Shown here: positions 1-7,884 of the stretch, in pieces
Layout: the number at the start of each line of letters is the position of its first letter
Position numbering within the stretch: the stretch's first letter is position 1
Assembly: GCA_017472225.1 (NCBI GenBank)
Contig: JAFUQS010000072.1
Coordinates: 1 to 64,000 of the forward strand
Origin: Clostridia bacterium
GTDB taxonomy: Bacteria > Bacillota > Clostridia > Oscillospirales > Acutalibacteraceae
Direction of reading: 5' to 3'
Length of the DNA: 64,000 bases
The notes under the pieces: model-generated
Database searches by the model: none
Told to the model about the DNA's origin: nothing
Seen by the model: only the letters and a program-made list of their open reading frames with translations
Position numbers and translations under genes: made by a program

Positions 1-68
1 AATATGTTTTCTGCGGCATTTGTGTGCTTGTGCTTATCGCAGGAGCACTGCTTGGCGGCATCGGCTAA
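1..68 (+). CDS. C-terminal end of a membrane protein (partial, cut by window start)
   Basis: A reading frame open from the left edge ends at TAA 66-68. Its 21 visible residues are almost all hydrophobic or small (VFCGICVLVLIAGALLGGIG at the end), as expected for a final transmembrane helix. The next gene starts 8 bases downstream, so the two are probably co-transcribed. Nothing more can be said about its identity. Confidence 0.55.
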   Translation, partial: YVFCGICVLVLIAGALLGGIG

Positions 69-75
69 TTATTTT

Positions 76-873
76 ATGAAAGATGTGATTAAATTGAAAT
101 ACAACTACCATACACACACCATCCGCTGCTTTCATGCAAAAGGAACTGACGAGGAATATGTCAGAGCAGCAATAAAAGCAGGGTTTGACGAAATTGGCTT
201 TTCTGATCATTCGCCCTGGAATTTTGACAGCTTTGTATCTCATATGAGAATGCATGAAAACGAGCTTGATGAATACTGTAACAGTATAAAACAACTCAGA
301 GAGAAGTATAAAGACAAAATCAGCATAAAACTCGGACTTGAATGTGAATACTTTCCGAAGTATTTACCTTGGCTTAAAGAGATGATTGAAAAGCATGAAA
401 TTGACTATATCATCCTCGGACATCACTTTTCTACTGATGAAACCGTGGGAAAATACAATGGTTCACTCAGCGAAAAAGAGGATCTTTTTGTTTTCAGAGA
501 TGATCTCATTGAGGCTATGGACACAGGCCTTTTTTCCTACGTGGCTCATCCCGATATTTTCATGAGGGGCTACCCTGTTTTTGATGAAACATGTGAAGAA
601 ATTTCAAGACAGATTATTTCAAAGGCTATTGAGACAAAAACTCCACTTGAATATAATCTTTTAGGATTAAGCCATAGCAAAAACGACGGAAAGCAAGGCT
701 ATCCCCATCCTGAATTCTGGCGTATAGCCGGTGAGATGAAACCACTTGTAACCGTGGGAATCGACGCTCACTTTCCCGAAGCTTATCTTGACAGTGAGCT
801 TTTTGAAAGCGGATATAAGCAACTGGAACGTTTGGGACTTAAAGCGGTTAATTCAATTAAAATGTTAAGATAA
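76..873 (+). CDS. PHP-domain phosphatase, histidinol-phosphatase-like
   Basis: The 265-residue protein has the PHP metallophosphoesterase signature: YHTHT at residues 11-15, then GFSDHSPW, GLECEYF, LGHHF, VAHPDIF and a C-terminal GIDAHFP. These His, Asp and Glu residues bind the catalytic metal cluster in the family. The length fits HisK/HisJ-type histidinol-phosphatases, which hydrolyse L-histidinol phosphate in histidine synthesis. I chose ATG 76 rather than ATG 4 because the upstream 24 codons overlap the end of a membrane protein in another frame and the PHP domain begins directly after 76. No other his gene is visible, so another phosphoester substrate is possible. Confidence 0.8.
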   Translation: MKDVIKLKYNYHTHTIRCFHAKGTDEEYVRAAIKAGFDEIGFSDHSPWNFDSFVSHMRMHENELDEYCNSIKQLREKYKDKISIKLGLECEYFPKYLPWLKEMIEKHEIDYIILGHHFSTDETVGKYNGSLSEKEDLFVFRDDLIEAMDTGLFSYVAHPDIFMRGYPVFDETCEEISRQIISKAIETKTPLEYNLLGLSHSKNDGKQGYPHPEFWRIAGEMKPLVTVGIDAHFPEAYLDSELFESGYKQLERLGLKAVNSIKMLR

Positions 874-879
874 GCATAA

Positions 880-920
880 ATGAGCTGCTACCTTTTGGTA
901 ACAGCTCAGATTTATTTTAT
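880..920 (+). terminator. Terminator after the PHP phosphatase gene
   Basis: The arms GAGCTGCTACC and GGTAACAGCTC form an 11-bp stem with one mismatch and a TTTT loop, about 10 bases after the stop codon, followed by a T-rich stretch on the + strand. The minus strand lacks a clean U-run. Confidence 0.6.
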
Positions 921-1465
921 AAAATAATTTTCCCTTTAATTAAATTTTCTTTACTCCGTATCTCTTTTTATTTTCACCTTCACATGATTACTTTTCAAAA
1001 CGAAACTGTTTGTGGCTTTAATATGTACCCCTTTCTCCTAAGTATCATATTTTCTTATGCCCTGTTACTTTTCATGTTAATTTTACTGTGCAGTTACTGA
1101 TGTTTGTTTTATTCTTTCATAATATATTTTGTTTCATCAGTTTAATTTTTCTGCTTTGAGATACGACAAATGTTTTCTTCCGGTTAATTCAGCTTTCTTC
1201 ACCACTGAATAACTCTACGCCTTAACGTAATATTTTCTATATATTTGTCGATTCCGTATCGATCTGATAATCATTAAATATTTACCTTTTATATTTTCAC
1301 TTTCTATGGCAACACTTACCATAAAACTGAAAGGCAATTCTAAAATCACTTCTTCAAGGTGATTTTTGTTTTCATCCTTCTTTAAATCATTCTGATGCTA
1401 TCATATCGTACGGTTTACATTAAACAGTACATCGGTAACACCCCTTTCTCTCTTGTTGTGTCTAT
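907..1465 (-). other. Unexplained AT-rich stretch downstream of a strong minus-strand promoter; possible non-coding RNA
   Basis: About 560 bases hold no convincing gene on either strand, yet a consensus promoter (1466-1494) points into the region on the minus strand. One minus-strand frame (stop at 1215-1217, open back to a stop at 1398-1400, about 60 codons) has no usable start near its beginning. The motif ACCCCTTTCTC occurs twice on the + strand (1027-1037 and 1440-1450). A stem-loop AAAATCAC/GTGATTTT lies at 1342-1366 and an inverted repeat at 1408-1430. The region could encode a structured RNA or be a decayed gene; I do not recognise it. Confidence 0.35.
1408..1430. repeat. Inverted repeat near the start of the putative minus-strand transcript
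   Basis: The arms GTACGGTTTA and TAAACAGTAC are complementary at 9 of 10 positions around a 3-base loop. They lie about 30 bases into the predicted minus-strand transcript, so the repeat could be an operator or an RNA hairpin. Confidence 0.4.
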
Positions 1466-1494
1466 ATTATACACAAGAGAAGCATAAGAGTCAA
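1466..1494 (-). promoter_or_regulatory. Sigma-A promoter on the minus strand, no gene behind it
   Basis: On the minus strand the sequence reads TTGACT, 17 bases, TATAAT (-35 at 1489-1494, -10 at 1466-1471). The predicted start is near 1459 and transcription would run toward 900. An imperfect inverted repeat (TCTCTTGT/ACAAGAGA) surrounds the -10 region. Confidence 0.6.
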
Positions 1495-1556
1495 TAGTTT
1501 TTAACAAAATAATTTATTTTTATGCATAATGTACAATAAAACTCAAGTTTAATATT

Positions 1557-1609
1557 AAAAACAGCCTTTATTTACGTTTTTGTTTAAACGTGAATAAGGC
1601 TGTTTTTTT
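1557..1609. terminator. Bidirectional hairpin terminator downstream of the secreted protein gene
   Basis: The arms ACAGCCTT..ATTTACG and CGTGAATAAGGCTGT form a long stem with A-runs on one side and TTTTTTT on the other, suitable for ending the minus-strand gene at 1667-2422. Confidence 0.7.
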
Positions 1610-1666
1610 GTGCAAAAAAGCAAAAGAATTTTTTGTTTAAAAGCTATTTTTATTTTAGTGTTCTAT

Positions 1667-2422
1667 TTATTTCTCTTCCGGCTGTGTAACAGCTTCATTT
1701 TCTTTTTTTCTTCTTGATTTTTTATTTCCGAATAAACATGACAGTAAAGGAACTATCAACGTAAAAAATATAACTGTACCAATATTTTCAGCCACTTTCG
1801 CACCTGAAGAATCTTCATCAGTTGTTGTGTAAGCAGACACCCCGTTAGTAGTTGTTACTGTATATCCTTCGGTTTCAGCAGACGTTGTCTCTTCCAACAA
1901 GCCTTTGCCAATTATCAAGCTGTTAAGAGTTTCTGCATACCAGCTTTCATCATCACTTAAAGAAGTAAAATTGACACAATAAACATATGATGTTTGTGTT
2001 GAAAACATATACACGTCCTCATATATTTCTAAACCGGAATTCGGATCTATATAACTTGTTTTAATTTTCACACCTTTATATGAATTTACTGAAACAGAAG
2101 ATGCTTGAGGTTCCGAAATAATATTTGTTATTCCTTTTTCTTTGTATTCGTCTTCTATTACTTCTTCAATTTCACTCAAGTCATAAAACGTAAGATTACT
2201 ATAATCCAGATTATATAAATTTAAAGATTCTTTAATCCCTATAGCCTTTGTATTGTCATAATACATATAGCCAGTCATTAAAGTATCTCCGGTTTCAAAT
2301 TCCGTAAATCCGTCAGGTATAGTAATTGTTAAATAAAACTCTTTATGTTCAACAGCACCGGCAGGAACACTTAATAAAAATGTTAAAACAAATGCAAAAA
2401 TTATAATACCGATTTTTTTCAT
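1667..2422 (-). CDS. Secreted, membrane-anchored protein of unknown function
   Basis: The 251-residue product begins MKKIGIIIFAFVLTFLLSVP, a typical signal peptide ending near AGA, followed by a roughly 150-residue extracellular region, a Thr/Ser-rich linker and a C-terminal transmembrane helix followed by basic residues (KKSRRKK). It is therefore probably anchored with its bulk outside. ATG 2422 is preferred over ATG 2437 because GGAGG sits 8 bases before it and the signal peptide starts there. The gene is divergent from the Xre regulator at 2568 and its promoter contains that region's palindrome, so repression by this regulator is likely. I recognise no family. Confidence 0.6.
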   Translation of the reverse strand: MKKIGIIIFAFVLTFLLSVPAGAVEHKEFYLTITIPDGFTEFETGDTLMTGYMYYDNTKAIGIKESLNLYNLDYSNLTFYDLSEIEEVIEDEYKEKGITNIISEPQASSVSVNSYKGVKIKTSYIDPNSGLEIYEDVYMFSTQTSYVYCVNFTSLSDDESWYAETLNSLIIGKGLLEETTSAETEGYTVTTTNGVSAYTTTDEDSSGAKVAENIGTVIFFTLIVPLLSCLFGNKKSRRKKENEAVTQPEEK

Positions 2423-2448
2423 GACAAAATCCTCCATTCAATACAGCT

Positions 2449-2477
2449 ATTATAGTAAATAAATTTACTAAAGTCAA
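2449..2477 (-). promoter_or_regulatory. Promoter of the secreted protein gene with a palindromic operator in its spacer
   Basis: The minus strand reads TTGACT (2472-2477), 17 bases, TATAAT (2449-2454). The spacer is filled by the palindrome TAGTAAAT-AA-ATTTACTA (2453-2470), so a bound dimer would block RNA polymerase. Confidence 0.75.
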
Positions 2478-2482
2478 GACTT

Positions 2483-2540
2483 TTTAGTAAATTTATTTAT
2501 TCAAATTGCTAGTAAACATCTTTACTGTGTACACTATAAT
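2483..2540 (+). promoter_or_regulatory. Additional operator copies and -10 element of the Xre gene
   Basis: A half site TAGTAAAT (from about 2485) and a second dyad TAGTAAA-N4-TTTACT (about 2510-2526) repeat the motif of the divergent promoter. A TATAAT -10 element lies at 2535-2540 and the second dyad covers the expected -35 region. This suggests autoregulation by the Xre protein. Confidence 0.55.
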
Positions 2541-2567
2541 CAGTTGTATATATAAAGGATTGATTTT

Positions 2568-2801
2568 ATGGATAATATGATAAAAAAGCTCCGGGATCTT
2601 CGTGAGGATAACGACCTGTCACAGCAAACTGTTGCAGAGTATCTGGGAACTTCACAGACTATGTATGCACGATATGAAAGACAAGCAAATGAATTGCCGG
2701 TAAGGCACCTGAAAAAGCTTTGTGTGCTTTATAATGTTTCGGCAGACTATTTACTTGGTGTTAAAAACGATGAAAAAAGAAAATTCGGAAAAATAAAATA
2801 A
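2568..2801 (+). CDS. Small Xre-family transcriptional regulator
   Basis: The 77-residue protein is essentially one helix-turn-helix domain: IKKLRDLREDNDLSQQTVAEYL, then the recognition region GTSQTMYARYERQ, ending with CVLYNVSADYLLGV as in Xre/Cro proteins. AAGGA lies 9 bases before ATG 2568. It has no sensor domain. The dyads in the divergent promoter region are its obvious targets, so it probably represses itself and the secreted protein gene at 1667-2422. Confidence 0.85.
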   Translation: MDNMIKKLRDLREDNDLSQQTVAEYLGTSQTMYARYERQANELPVRHLKKLCVLYNVSADYLLGVKNDEKRKFGKIK

Positions 2802-2802
2802 T

Positions 2803-2834
2803 TAACGGTAGGAGCCTTTCCTGCCGTTAATTAT
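2803..2834. terminator. Bidirectional terminator between convergent genes
   Basis: ATTAACGG(T)AGGA and TCCTGCCGTTAAT form a near-perfect 13-bp stem between the ends of the Xre gene and the oxidoreductase gene. Confidence 0.7.
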
Positions 2835-2868
2835 TTATGGGTATAATTACTTAATATTTCTAATTGAT

Positions 2869-4260
2869 TTATATCAGCTCTCTGCCCATGAGTACGCCCA
2901 TAACAGATGCCATCATAAGTCCCCTCGTCCAGCCTGATGAATCACCGAGACAGTGAAGGCCCTTAACATTGGTGTTGAACTTTTCATCCATCTTAACCCT
3001 GTTTGAATAGAACTTTAGTTCCGGTGAATAAAGCAGAGTTTCGCTTGAAGCAAAGCCAGGAACAACCTCATCCATCGCCTTGATGAAATTTATAATATTC
3101 ATCATGGCTCTGTAGGGCATGGCTGCCGTAATATCACCTGCAACAGCATCGGGAAGTGTAGGCCTTACATTAGACTGTGACAGTTCCTTCTGCCAGGTTC
3201 TCTTGCCGTCAAGAATATCACCGAATCGCTGAACCATAATATGCCCTGCTCCGAGCATATTTGTAAGCTCGCCCACCTTTTTAGCGTATTCAATAGGCTG
3301 ATTGAACGGATAGCTGAAATTGTGTGAAACAAGAATTGCCAGGTTAGTGTTATTACTCTTAAGATCCTTATAGCTGTGACCGTTAACAACAGCAAGGTCA
3401 TTGTCATAGTTTTCCTGACTTACAAAACCACCGGGATTTTGACAGAAAGTACGCACCTTATTTTTGAAAGGTTGAGGATAACCGATGAGCTTTGACTCAT
3501 AAAGCACCTCGTTTACCTTTTCCATAATTTCATTTCTGACTTCCACCCTGACACCGATATCAACAGTACCCGGCTGATGAGCAATATCGTACTCGGCACA
3601 AATTTTTTCAAGCCAGTCTGCACCTCTTCTGCCCGTGGCAATAACAGTGTTGTCAGCTTCAATTGTCATTGCATCACCCTTATTGTTGCGTATATGTACT
3701 CCCTTACAAGTACCGTCAGCAAGAATAATATCGTGACATTCATATCCGAAAATAATTTCTACACCGTTATTAAGAAGGTACTGCTCAATTGCGTAGTAGA
3801 TATCCTGTGCCTTTTCGGTGCCCATGTGCCTTATAGGGCAGTCGACAAGCTTTAGTCCTGCACGGATTGCTCTTTGCCTGATTTTCTTAACTTCTTCTGA
3901 GTTGCTTATACCTTCAATGTGAGTATCTGCACCAAACTCAAGATAAATTTTGTCAGCATAGTTGATGGTTTCCTGTGCCTTGTCTTCGCCTATAAGAGCA
4001 GGAAGGTCGCCGCCCACCTCATAACAAAGAGAAAGCTTACCGTCAGAAAATGCACCTGCACCGGAAAACCCTGTTGTAATATGACAATACGGCTTACAGT
4101 TTACACACTTCTGTGTTTTATCCTTAGGGCAGTGACTTTTTTCAACACTCTGACCCTTTTCAACTATAAGAATGCTCTTTTTTGAGCCTTTCTTTATCAT
4201 TTCAAGAGCAGTGAAAATACCCGCAGGTCCCGCACCAATAATTACTACATCTTTTTTCAT
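2869..4260 (-). CDS. FAD-dependent oxidoreductase (COG2509-type NAD(P)/FAD flavoprotein)
   Basis: The 463-residue protein starts with a dinucleotide-binding fold, VVIIGAGPAGIFTALEM, followed by a glutamate-ending strand (ILIVEKG). Cysteines in CPKDKTQKCVNCKPYCH (about residues 45-60) and FSGAGAFSDGKL are typical of this uncharacterised clostridial flavoprotein family. TVIATGRRGADWL and a C-terminal CLGDSSGWTRGLMMASVMG complete the FAD site. ATG 4260 has GGAGG 7 bases upstream; ATG 4278 does not. The substrate is unknown and the gene stands alone. Confidence 0.75.
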   Translation of the reverse strand: MKKDVVIIGAGPAGIFTALEMIKKGSKKSILIVEKGQSVEKSHCPKDKTQKCVNCKPYCHITTGFSGAGAFSDGKLSLCYEVGGDLPALIGEDKAQETINYADKIYLEFGADTHIEGISNSEEVKKIRQRAIRAGLKLVDCPIRHMGTEKAQDIYYAIEQYLLNNGVEIIFGYECHDIILADGTCKGVHIRNNKGDAMTIEADNTVIATGRRGADWLEKICAEYDIAHQPGTVDIGVRVEVRNEIMEKVNEVLYESKLIGYPQPFKNKVRTFCQNPGGFVSQENYDNDLAVVNGHSYKDLKSNNTNLAILVSHNFSYPFNQPIEYAKKVGELTNMLGAGHIMVQRFGDILDGKRTWQKELSQSNVRPTLPDAVAGDITAAMPYRAMMNIINFIKAMDEVVPGFASSETLLYSPELKFYSNRVKMDEKFNTNVKGLHCLGDSSGWTRGLMMASVMGVLMGRELI

Positions 4261-4427
4261 AATCTTTCCTCCAGACATAAAAAGAGACCTTTATCACGGA
4301 ATAGATAAAGATCTTCTTCAAAATATTCCTCCCCATTATAACACTGTTAAACAGGGTTTGTCAATGATTTTTCGTGCTACAACTTACCACTACAAGTAAC
4401 TTCTGTTCACACAGTTACTCCTTGCAG

Positions 4428-5825
4428 CTATCCAATTGTTACCGGATGTTCCGGTGTCCAGACACAGCTTACGCTGTAAAATTCGTCCATAAATTCATTA
4501 TAAGCATCTGTACCGATTTCAAAGGCTCTTGTAATCGTGCCGTAGGTTATATAAAGATATCCGTCATTACAAAGATAAACATATATATCTTCTTCGTCCT
4601 GATAATACATCGGCTCGAGTTGGAGTCTTTCACCCGTTTCACTTGTTCTGACTATTGCGTTTTTATCGGAATTTAATTCTATCAGTTTCAAAAACAGTTC
4701 ATTGAAGGCATATCCTGTTGAATAAACAGTATCCTCTTCTCCGTCCTGCTCATACACAACCCATGATGTGCTCTTTAAATGAAAACCGGGAATATCTGCA
4801 ATTTCACCTAAGGTTTTATTGCTTTCCAGTGCGGACGGAAGAACACTGTAATCGGGAACAGTTGTGGGCGTTGTGACAAGCTCGGAAGCAGGACAGCCCA
4901 TCAGCGTTCTGATTGTCTCTGCTTCACCTTCAAGAAAAGCAACAAATTTTCTGAACTCATCCGTACCTATATTAAAGCAGAACATATCATCATCGGCTCC
5001 GAAATAAGTATACAGCTCGCCCCCGCCTGTAAGATAAATCATGTGTGTCTGATTCATCACCTCAGTGTAAATCTTGACTGTTTCTGTGGTTTCATGATAA
5101 TCTTTCGGCTCACAGGCAGTATCCTTCAGCCTTGTGAGCATTTCAAAAAGCTCTTTTTCTACTTTTTCATCAATACGGTAGGTTACCTGTTTAAAATCGC
5201 CGTTAGGATAATCATTTCTGTAAGTAATTGTCTTATCAACAAAGCTGATATTATTTACAGCATTTATGTCGTCAATATAGTGCCCGAGTGTGGACGGTGT
5301 GTAATCCGTATTATAATATAAGAAATATTCTCCTTTTTCATCCTCAGTAAACCTGAAAGCAGTAAATATATCGGATGATATGTCTTTGATTTCGTATATT
5401 TCTGCCGTAGCAGTGCGAAAATCGTCCTTCATATATTCCACACTTACTTTTTCACTGACAAGACTATTCCCTATTGTATCGTCACTGAGGGTTTCATCGC
5501 ATAATACATATCTCACATCTTTTACCGTTATATAATTAAAGCGTTCCCCGTAGTTCATGCTTTCCCAATCTCTTACGGGCGCACATGACACTGTTGTCAT
5601 CGGAAGGCTATATGTGTAGTCTTCCGTTGTCACATAAGTTGTAATTACAGGCTTTTCAGATTGTGTCACAGCAAAAACAGAAACTGCAATTGCAATAAGA
5701 CAAGCAGCAATCGGAACAAGCTTTTTCCATTGAATAATTTTAGCTTTCGGCTCATAGGCTACAGCCTCGGCAATATGCTCGTCGCTGATTTCATTCAAAG
5801 CATCAAAAAAATAACCGTCTTTCAC
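4428..5825 (-). CDS. Membrane-anchored anti-sigma-like protein cotranscribed with an ECF sigma factor
   Basis: The 465-residue protein has a short cytoplasmic N-terminus (about 35 residues, including ALNEISDEHIAEAV), one transmembrane helix (LVPIAACLIAIAVSVFAVT) and a large extracytoplasmic region of about 400 residues. Its start codon overlaps the stop of the ECF sigma gene by 4 bases. That architecture and coupling are those of clostridial anti-sigma proteins that hold the sigma factor at the membrane until a signal arrives. The large outer domain is not one I can name; it may bind an envelope signal. Confidence 0.6.
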   Translation of the reverse strand: MKDGYFFDALNEISDEHIAEAVAYEPKAKIIQWKKLVPIAACLIAIAVSVFAVTQSEKPVITTYVTTEDYTYSLPMTTVSCAPVRDWESMNYGERFNYITVKDVRYVLCDETLSDDTIGNSLVSEKVSVEYMKDDFRTATAEIYEIKDISSDIFTAFRFTEDEKGEYFLYYNTDYTPSTLGHYIDDINAVNNISFVDKTITYRNDYPNGDFKQVTYRIDEKVEKELFEMLTRLKDTACEPKDYHETTETVKIYTEVMNQTHMIYLTGGGELYTYFGADDDMFCFNIGTDEFRKFVAFLEGEAETIRTLMGCPASELVTTPTTVPDYSVLPSALESNKTLGEIADIPGFHLKSTSWVVYEQDGEEDTVYSTGYAFNELFLKLIELNSDKNAIVRTSETGERLQLEPMYYQDEEDIYVYLCNDGYLYITYGTITRAFEIGTDAYNEFMDEFYSVSCVWTPEHPVTIG

Positions 5826-6370
5826 ATTAAGCCCTCCTTTTCAAGACAGGTTCTGAGTTTTTTGCGTGTTCTTGAAAGCTTTGTGTAAACATAGCTTTCA
5901 CTTAAACCCGTGGCTTTTGCAATTTCGGCAATTTCATCTGAAAACCAATAGCGTTTGACAAAAATAACTCTGCTTTCTTCATCAACAGTATCAAGAAAGC
6001 TGTCAATTTTTCTGCCGAGCTCTCTTGCATCAATTTTATCTTCAAAGCTGCAGTCAGAAAGTTCATGCTCAAGCTCATAAATCGGCAAGGTTTGACTTCT
6101 TCGTTTCAGAGCGTTTTTGTCTCGCAGCTTTTTCAATGACAGGTTGCGGGTAATTTTGCAGATGAATGCTATGAAAGGGTTGGGATTTTGTGGTGGAATA
6201 CTGTTCCATACCGCAAGATATGTATCGTTTACACATTCTCTCGAATTCTCATGGCAACAGAGAATGTTATCTGCCACACGGAAAATCAGTTTACCGTATT
6301 TCAAGGCGATTTCTTTGAGTGCATGATCATTGCGCTGAAACAGCATTGCTATAATTTGTCTGTCATCCAT
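5822..6370 (-). CDS. ECF-type RNA polymerase sigma factor
   Basis: The 182-residue protein shows region 2 (LIFRVADNILCCHENSRECVNDTYLAVWNS shortened by eye to the ECVNDTYLAVWN core) and region 4 (ESRVIFVKRYWFSDEIAEI, then GLSESYVYTKLSRTRKKLR). ATG 6370 is chosen because AAAGGA lies 9 bases upstream and region 2 follows at the usual distance; the longer frame from 6424 adds an atypical tail. The ATGA overlap with the anti-sigma gene indicates translational coupling. The regulon is not evident in this window. Confidence 0.8.
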   Translation of the reverse strand: MDDRQIIAMLFQRNDHALKEIALKYGKLIFRVADNILCCHENSRECVNDTYLAVWNSIPPQNPNPFIAFICKITRNLSLKKLRDKNALKRRSQTLPIYELEHELSDCSFEDKIDARELGRKIDSFLDTVDEESRVIFVKRYWFSDEIAEIAKATGLSESYVYTKLSRTRKKLRTCLEKEGLM

Positions 6371-6482
6371 TTCATCACGTCCTTTCATAATATAATCTAC
6401 CGGTTTCAGTATTCTTTCTGACACTTTTTCTGTAAATATTTTCCTTAATTTACAATAGCTCTGCTTTTATAAAGCTCAGAAA

Positions 6483-6526
6483 GAGGGACACAAATGGCGA
6501 CGAAGTGCAGCCCGATGTGTCCCTCT
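6483..6526 (-). terminator. Hairpin downstream of the MFS gene
   Basis: GAGGGACACA and TGTGTCCCTC form a perfect 10-bp stem with a 22-base loop that contains further complementary bases. On the minus strand it is followed by CTTTCT, so it is a likely terminator for the MFS gene ending at 6536. Confidence 0.55.
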
Positions 6527-6535
6527 TTCAGCAAT

Positions 6536-7768
6536 TTATTGTTTATTTCTTATTTTTCTTATTTTGTAATACACAGGTATTGCGCAAAGCGGGAAAAACA
6601 TTCCCACAAGCATACCGAGCTTCATTCCGAGCTGCTCAGGTGCAAGACCGAGTGTGTGTGCAAATTCAACGGCTGCCTGATTTTCTATGGCAATATCGGT
6701 GATAACACCTATAAGCTGCGGCCCTACGGAAGCACCAAGATCTCCGCCTGCAGCCATCATTGCAAAAACGAAAACTCCACCCTTCGGAAAGCTATCCGTT
6801 GCAACAACAAGGCTTCCCGGCCAAAGCATTGCAACACAAAAGCCCGTGAATGCACAGGCAAAAAGCCCTATAATCGGTATATCTGAAATAACGGCGGTAA
6901 AATAACAGACAGTGGCACCCACAGCGCTGAAAAGAAGAACATTTCCGATATTTTTTCCTTTCTTAGCATAAAGCGTACGACCAAGTCCCAGCATTACGGA
7001 AAACAGCGCAACGCCGAAAATGTCGCCCCATACCTTTGAAATGCCCAAGGCTTTTTCAAGGTAACCGGAAATCCACTGCGCCATGGTACATTCACTTGCA
7101 CCGCCAAGAAAAATTGCAAAAACACAAAGCCAAAGTCCTTTGTTTCTGAGAAGCGACAATGCGCCCGAGGTTTTTTCAGGGGTTTCCATTTGCGGAATTT
7201 CAGCTTTTGAAAACAGCAAAAAGGATGTAAGCGGTATTAAAGAAAAGAGAAGTGCAAGCCATTGCCATTTCCCGTTGCCGAAAATTGAAAGAAATGCAGT
7301 GCTGACTATTACAACAGCCACAACTCCCCATGCGTATACGGAATGAAGCTTACTCATTTCACGGTCCGGGTCATCAGAGGGAAGCGCAGCAATAACGGGA
7401 CTGAGAAGCACCTCTGCAAGTCCGCTTGAAGCTGAAAAAATCACTGTACCGATAACAAGTCCCGCATATATGTTTTCAGGGAAAACATAGGGCCACAAGG
7501 CGTATACCACAAGCCCGATAACACTCAGCAAAGGCATTATTTTCACTGTTTTTTCAATATTGAAGCGATGAGAAAAGAATGAAAAAACCAAATCAATTGA
7601 AAGCTGAGTGAAAAAATTCACAAGAACAAGAAGTCCGAGAAGCGAATATGAAATCCCGTACATTTCACGGAAGGTGAGAAAAAGCAGCGGAGAAAGAGTT
7701 GCCACAACGGACATGGATATATTTGATGTATAGCAGGCATATTTCAGCCTTCGGATTACAGAATTCAT
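6536..7768 (-). CDS. Major facilitator superfamily transporter
   Basis: The 410-residue protein consists almost wholly of about 12 hydrophobic helices with a central loop near residues 190-205. The N-terminal half has LLGLLVLVNFFTQLSIDLVF and an acidic/basic loop (SDDPDREMSKLHSVYAWG) typical of sugar-type MFS permeases. It is monocistronic with its own hairpin terminator. The substrate cannot be deduced from sequence or context. Confidence 0.75.
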   Translation of the reverse strand: MNSVIRRLKYACYTSNISMSVVATLSPLLFLTFREMYGISYSLLGLLVLVNFFTQLSIDLVFSFFSHRFNIEKTVKIMPLLSVIGLVVYALWPYVFPENIYAGLVIGTVIFSASSGLAEVLLSPVIAALPSDDPDREMSKLHSVYAWGVVAVVIVSTAFLSIFGNGKWQWLALLFSLIPLTSFLLFSKAEIPQMETPEKTSGALSLLRNKGLWLCVFAIFLGGASECTMAQWISGYLEKALGISKVWGDIFGVALFSVMLGLGRTLYAKKGKNIGNVLLFSAVGATVCYFTAVISDIPIIGLFACAFTGFCVAMLWPGSLVVATDSFPKGGVFVFAMMAAGGDLGASVGPQLIGVITDIAIENQAAVEFAHTLGLAPEQLGMKLGMLVGMFFPLCAIPVYYKIRKIRNKQ

Positions 7769-7837
7769 GATACGCTCCTTTTGATTATTTTGCTTTCAGT
7801 CAATTCTAACACAAAAATGACCTGTATGCAACACAAA

Positions 7838-7871
7838 AAAAGAAACCACAACATAAAAATGCTGTGGTTCA
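7838..7871 (-). terminator. Terminator of the acyltransferase-like gene
   Basis: On the minus strand GAACCACAGCAT and ATGTTGTGGTTTC form a strong stem with a TTTT loop, followed by TTTTTTT. It begins about 14 bases after the stop of the gene at 7885. Confidence 0.8.
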
Positions 7872-7884
7872 TAATGCCGTTAAA

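Noticed and set aside
1215..1397. Minus-strand open frame of about 60 codons in the promoter-driven non-coding stretch
   Set aside because: There is no ATG, or ribosome binding site with GTG/TTG, near its beginning. It may be a remnant but cannot be supported as a gene.
6494..6905. Plus-strand frames opposite the MFS gene
   Set aside because: They lie wholly within the MFS coding region, have unlikely composition and no start signals.
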